This document shows positions 5,257 through 7,440 of a DNA stretch of 7,440 bases, piece by piece (the first letter of the stretch is position 1; each line of letters begins with the position of its first letter). The stretch spans positions 1 to 7,440 of the forward strand of contig DAHXOQ010000137.1 of NCBI GenBank assembly GCA_027364815.1. The letters are read 5' to 3'. This stretch comes from Acidobacteriaceae bacterium (GTDB taxonomy: Bacteria > Acidobacteriota > Terriglobia > Terriglobales > Acidobacteriaceae). The position numbers and the translations under genes are program-made. Under the pieces are notes generated by a model. The model ran no database searches. It saw only the letters and a list, made by a program, of their open reading frames with translations, and had not been told where the DNA came from.

Positions 5257-6849
5257 CTCACGCATCAGCGGGAAGAGAATGACATCGCGGATGGAGCGAC
5301 GCCCGGTAAGCAGCATCGTCAGGCGATCGACACCGATGCCTTCGCCGGCGGTGGGCGGAAGACCGTAGGCGAGGGCGCGCACGTAATCCTCGTCCATCTG
5401 GTGGGCTTCGTCGTCGCCGCTGGCACGCTGGGCGAGCTGATCTTCGAAACGCTTTTTTTGCTCTTCTGGATCGTTCAGCTCACTGAAGGCGTTGCCCACT
5501 TCGAAGCCGCCGATGAAGAATTCAAAACGTTCGACGTGGGCAGGATCGTCAGGCTTGGCTTTTGAAAGCGGCGAAACTTCAACGGGGTAATCGTAGATGA
5601 TGGTGGGTTGAAAGAGTTTCGGCTCGCCGATAGCTTCAAAGAGGTGGTAGATGGTTTTGCCCAGCGATTCACCCTTTAAGGATTGGTAATAGACCTCATT
5701 GACGGCGGAGAGAAGTGTCTTGAGCTCTGACTGGCGCTCGGAATCAGAATCCTTGATTGCGCCGTAGGCGCTCTCGATCGCTTCAACCGCGGCGTGAATG
5801 CGCGGCTGGAGCTGGGCGTTGTCGTAGAGTTCGGCGAGCGTGGGTTTCGTGCCAGCCTCTTCCGGCCAGTACTGAAGAATGGCATCGCGCATGGTGAGAC
5901 GCTGCCACTTGGCCAGATCGATAGTGTGGCCGTTGAATTCGGTGATGGTGGTGCCGTTGACTTCCTTTGCAACGTAGGCGATGAGCTCCTCGGTGAGTTT
6001 CATCAGGTCAAAGTAATTTGCGTAGGCCTGGTAGAACTCGAGCATGGTGAACTCGGGATTGTGCTGGGTGCTGACGCCCTCGTTGCGGAAGTTGCGATTG
6101 ATCTCGTAAACGCGGTCGAGTCCGCCGACGACAAGCCGCTTGAGATACAGCTCGGGCGCGATGCGCAGGAAGAGCTGCATGTCGAGAGCGTTGTGATGAG
6201 TGCGGAAGGGGCGTGCTGCGGCACCTCCGGCGAGTGGCTGCATCATCGGCGTTTCGACCTCGAGGTAATCACGGGCATCGAAAAAGCGGCGCAGAGCTTG
6301 CAGAACTTTGGCGCGCTTGACGAAGACTTCGCGGCTTTCAAGATTGGCAAAGAGGTCAACGTAGCGCTGGCGATAGCGCAGTTCCATGTCGGCGAGGCCG
6401 TGGAATTTTTCTGGCAGTGCGAGCATGGCCTTGGCCAGGAAGGTGAGGGAATCAACGTGGATGGTGAGTTCGCCGGTGCGGGTGCGGAAGAGATAGCCGG
6501 AGACGCCGATGTGGTCGCCGAGGTCGAGGAGTTTGTAGAGCGCGAAAGCCTGCTCGCCGACGGCGTCCTGCCGCACATAGATTTGAAGGCGCTCGCCGCC
6601 TTGCTGGAGCGTGGCAAAGCCGGCCTTGCCCTGCGCGCGAATGGCCATGATGCGCCCGGCGACGGTGACGTTGGTACGTGAGGCTTCGAGGGCTTCGGCA
6701 TCGGAGGCCAGCCAGCCGGTGCGAATCTCCGGGACGGTGTGCGTCGAGCGGAATTGATTGGGATAGGTGGATTGGCCGAGCTTGGCAATCTCAACCAGCT
6801 TCTCTTTCCGCAGCGCGAAGAGGTTCTTCTCAAACTCTGAATCGAACAC
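5224..6849 (-). CDS. lysS: lysyl-tRNA synthetase, class II
   Basis: Charges tRNA-Lys with lysine in the cytoplasm. The start is a GTG at 6849, supported by AGGA about 7 bases upstream and by family-like sequence from the first residues. The protein has 541 residues. The anticodon-binding OB fold is at about 60-140 (VTVAGRIMAIRAQGKAGFATLQ). The class II catalytic core follows: motif 1 region FFDARDYLEVETPMM (189-203), motif 2 VYEINRNFRNEG (248-258) leading to HNPEFTMLEFYQAY, and motif 3 GEGIGVDRLTMLLTGRRSIRDVILFP (502-527). It is longer than E. coli LysS (505), mainly through an insertion at about 335-400. The conserved C-terminus would finish near FPLMR530; the last 11 residues come from the repeat array. 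The start is divergent from the atpZ-like gene. Confidence 0.97.
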   Translation of the reverse strand: MFDSEFEKNLFALRKEKLVEIAKLGQSTYPNQFRSTHTVPEIRTGWLASDAEALEASRTNVTVAGRIMAIRAQGKAGFATLQQGGERLQIYVRQDAVGEQAFALYKLLDLGDHIGVSGYLFRTRTGELTIHVDSLTFLAKAMLALPEKFHGLADMELRYRQRYVDLFANLESREVFVKRAKVLQALRRFFDARDYLEVETPMMQPLAGGAAARPFRTHHNALDMQLFLRIAPELYLKRLVVGGLDRVYEINRNFRNEGVSTQHNPEFTMLEFYQAYANYFDLMKLTEELIAYVAKEVNGTTITEFNGHTIDLAKWQRLTMRDAILQYWPEEAGTKPTLAELYDNAQLQPRIHAAVEAIESAYGAIKDSDSERQSELKTLLSAVNEVYYQSLKGESLGKTIYHLFEAIGEPKLFQPTIIYDYPVEVSPLSKAKPDDPAHVERFEFFIGGFEVGNAFSELNDPEEQKKRFEDQLAQRASGDDEAHQMDEDYVRALAYGLPPTAGEGIGVDRLTMLLTGRRSIRDVILFPLMRERDKGTEGQRD

Positions 6850-6863
6850 GTTGATTTCCTGTT

Positions 6864-6877
6864 GCGGCAGAGGCCGC
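6864..6877 (-). other. small GC hairpin in the lysS leader
   Basis: GCGGC (6864-6868) and GCCGC (6873-6877) form a perfect 5-bp stem with a 4-base loop. In the - strand RNA it lies between the predicted transcript start and the Shine-Dalgarno of lysS, so it could tune translation. There is no T-run to suggest an attenuator. Confidence 0.35.
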
Positions 6878-6888
6878 GGTGCATTGTC

Positions 6889-6917
6889 AGTATAGCGTTT
6901 TGAGGCTGCAGAGGTAA
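6889..6917 (-). promoter_or_regulatory. probable lysS promoter
   Basis: On the - strand, TATACT (6894-6889) matches the -10 consensus at 5 of 6 positions. With a 17-base spacer the -35 would be TTACCT (6917-6912), a weak 3 of 6 match. Transcription would start near 6882, giving a leader of about 33 bases before the GTG. Confidence 0.45.
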
Positions 6918-7004
6918 TTTTTCAGCCATTAAAAGGGAGTCACGCGCGAGTGTGAGCACTTTTGGTTAGTGAGTGTTGAGGAGGGCAGTGTATAAAGCAG
7001 AGGA

Positions 7005-7310
7005 ATGGCATTTACACGATTCAACGCGAAGCCGAAGGACGAAACGAAGCGCTCCGAGGGCGTGACGACGATGATTGAGGCGGAGAAGCTTTTTCAGATT
7101 GCGGTGCTGTTGCCGGCGACAACAGTGGCAGGATGGTTTGCGGGGCATTGGCTTGACGGGAAGCTGAATCAGCATTGGATTGGCGTGACGGGAATGCTGG
7201 CAGGCGGAGTATTGGGGATGGTTTACGTGATTCGCCTGGCGATGCAATCGTTCAAAGAGAGCGATGCACGCGGTGAAGTTGCGAAAGACGATGAGACGGA
7301 AGAGAAGTAA
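7005..7310 (+). CDS. atpZ: AtpZ/AtpI-family small membrane protein, start of ATP synthase operon
   Basis: Members of this family are encoded at the head of F-type ATP synthase operons and are linked to ATPase assembly and, in alkaliphilic Bacillus, Mg2+ or Ca2+ uptake. The 101-residue protein has a charged N-terminus (1-28), two membrane spans (about 30-49 and 58-80) and an acidic, lysine-containing C-terminal tail. The Gly-rich pattern fits the family: G43, GHWLD (47-51) closing the first helix, then G60, G63, G67-G68, G71 and R77 in the second. The ATG at 7005 is the first in frame after a stop at 6993. Its AGAGGA is directly adjacent and so badly spaced; a good GAGGAGGG (6978-6985) lies too far upstream. 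Met23 (base 7071), preceded by GAGGG, is an alternative start. The next gene begins 19 bases later on the same strand. Confidence 0.75.
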   Translation: MAFTRFNAKPKDETKRSEGVTTMIEAEKLFQIAVLLPATTVAGWFAGHWLDGKLNQHWIGVTGMLAGGVLGMVYVIRLAMQSFKESDARGEVAKDDETEEK

Positions 7311-7329
7311 GAGATAAAATAGAGAGTAT

Positions 7330-7440
7330 ATGACGGAAGAAGTAAAGAATTCTGCAGCAAATTCCAATGAGAATCAAACGATTCCACCGGATCATCCACT
7401 GGCGCTGTTAACGGATGAGGCAGCGGCAGCGGTGCTGGGT
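7330..7440 (+). CDS. 5' fragment of an unidentified gene, probably ATP synthase operon
   Basis: An ATG at 7330 opens a frame that runs to the window end (37 codons, no stop). It is preceded by GAGAG (7322-7326), a weak Shine-Dalgarno 3 bases away. The visible N-terminus is hydrophilic and rich in Asn, Glu and Ala, ending in DHPLALLTDEAAAAVLG. The tight 19-base spacing from the atpZ-like gene suggests the same operon. From context the missing part could be an ATP synthase subunit I-like membrane protein, but nothing visible proves that. Confidence 0.6.
   Translation, partial: MTEEVKNSAANSNENQTIPPDHPLALLTDEAAAAVLG

Noticed and set aside
5794..6681. 295-residue + strand open frame opposite lysS
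   Set aside because: It lies entirely antisense to lysS, shows no recognisable motif, and its Val/Glu/Gly-rich composition is typical of the complement of a GC-rich gene.

Overview
This 7.4 kb window looks like chromosomal core DNA of an Acidobacteriota member (Terriglobia/Acidobacteriaceae-like). That assignment is inference. It rests on moderately GC-rich, GCG/GAG-heavy codon use, a DUF3617-type envelope protein, a YncE-like secreted beta-propeller, a long isocitrate dehydrogenase with an insertion like that of cyanobacterial enzymes, a lysyl-tRNA synthetase with a long internal insertion, and short intergenic AGGGAC repeats. I could not run any search to confirm it.

Layout. Bases 1-2376 hold two TCA-cycle genes on the + strand: the 3' part of icd (NADP-type isocitrate dehydrogenase), then mdh (LDH-like malate dehydrogenase). 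The gap is 55 bases, so they are probably one operon, closed by a clear intrinsic terminator at 2440-2476. Bases 2524-4131 hold two exported proteins of unknown role on the + strand: a small DUF3617-like probable lipoprotein and a seven-bladed-propeller-like YncE/YVTN family protein. This stretch is visibly less GC-rich than the flanking core genes. Convergent to it, on the - strand, come the metallophosphoesterase ymdB (4300-5091) and, upstream of it, lysS (5224-6849). Divergent from lysS, on the + strand, is what looks like the start of the ATP synthase operon: an AtpZ/AtpI-type small membrane protein (7005-7310) and the first 37 codons of another gene running off the window.

Most of the window is ordinary housekeeping sequence, and I found no defence, CRISPR, toxin or biosynthetic system. 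The part most worth a second look is a roughly 151-bp element at 5106-5256 between lysS and ymdB. It has two 31-base inverted arms (30 of 31 bases match), each built of an 8-bp AGGGACNN tandem repeat. The arms enclose an 89-base core with three further small inverted repeats, so the whole could fold into a cloverleaf-like structure. It appears to have landed on the 3' end of lysS, supplying its last codons and stop, and it reaches to within about 15 bases of the ymdB start. A second notable point is that YmdB lacks one of the metal-binding histidines of its family (GTPTH in place of GTHTH).
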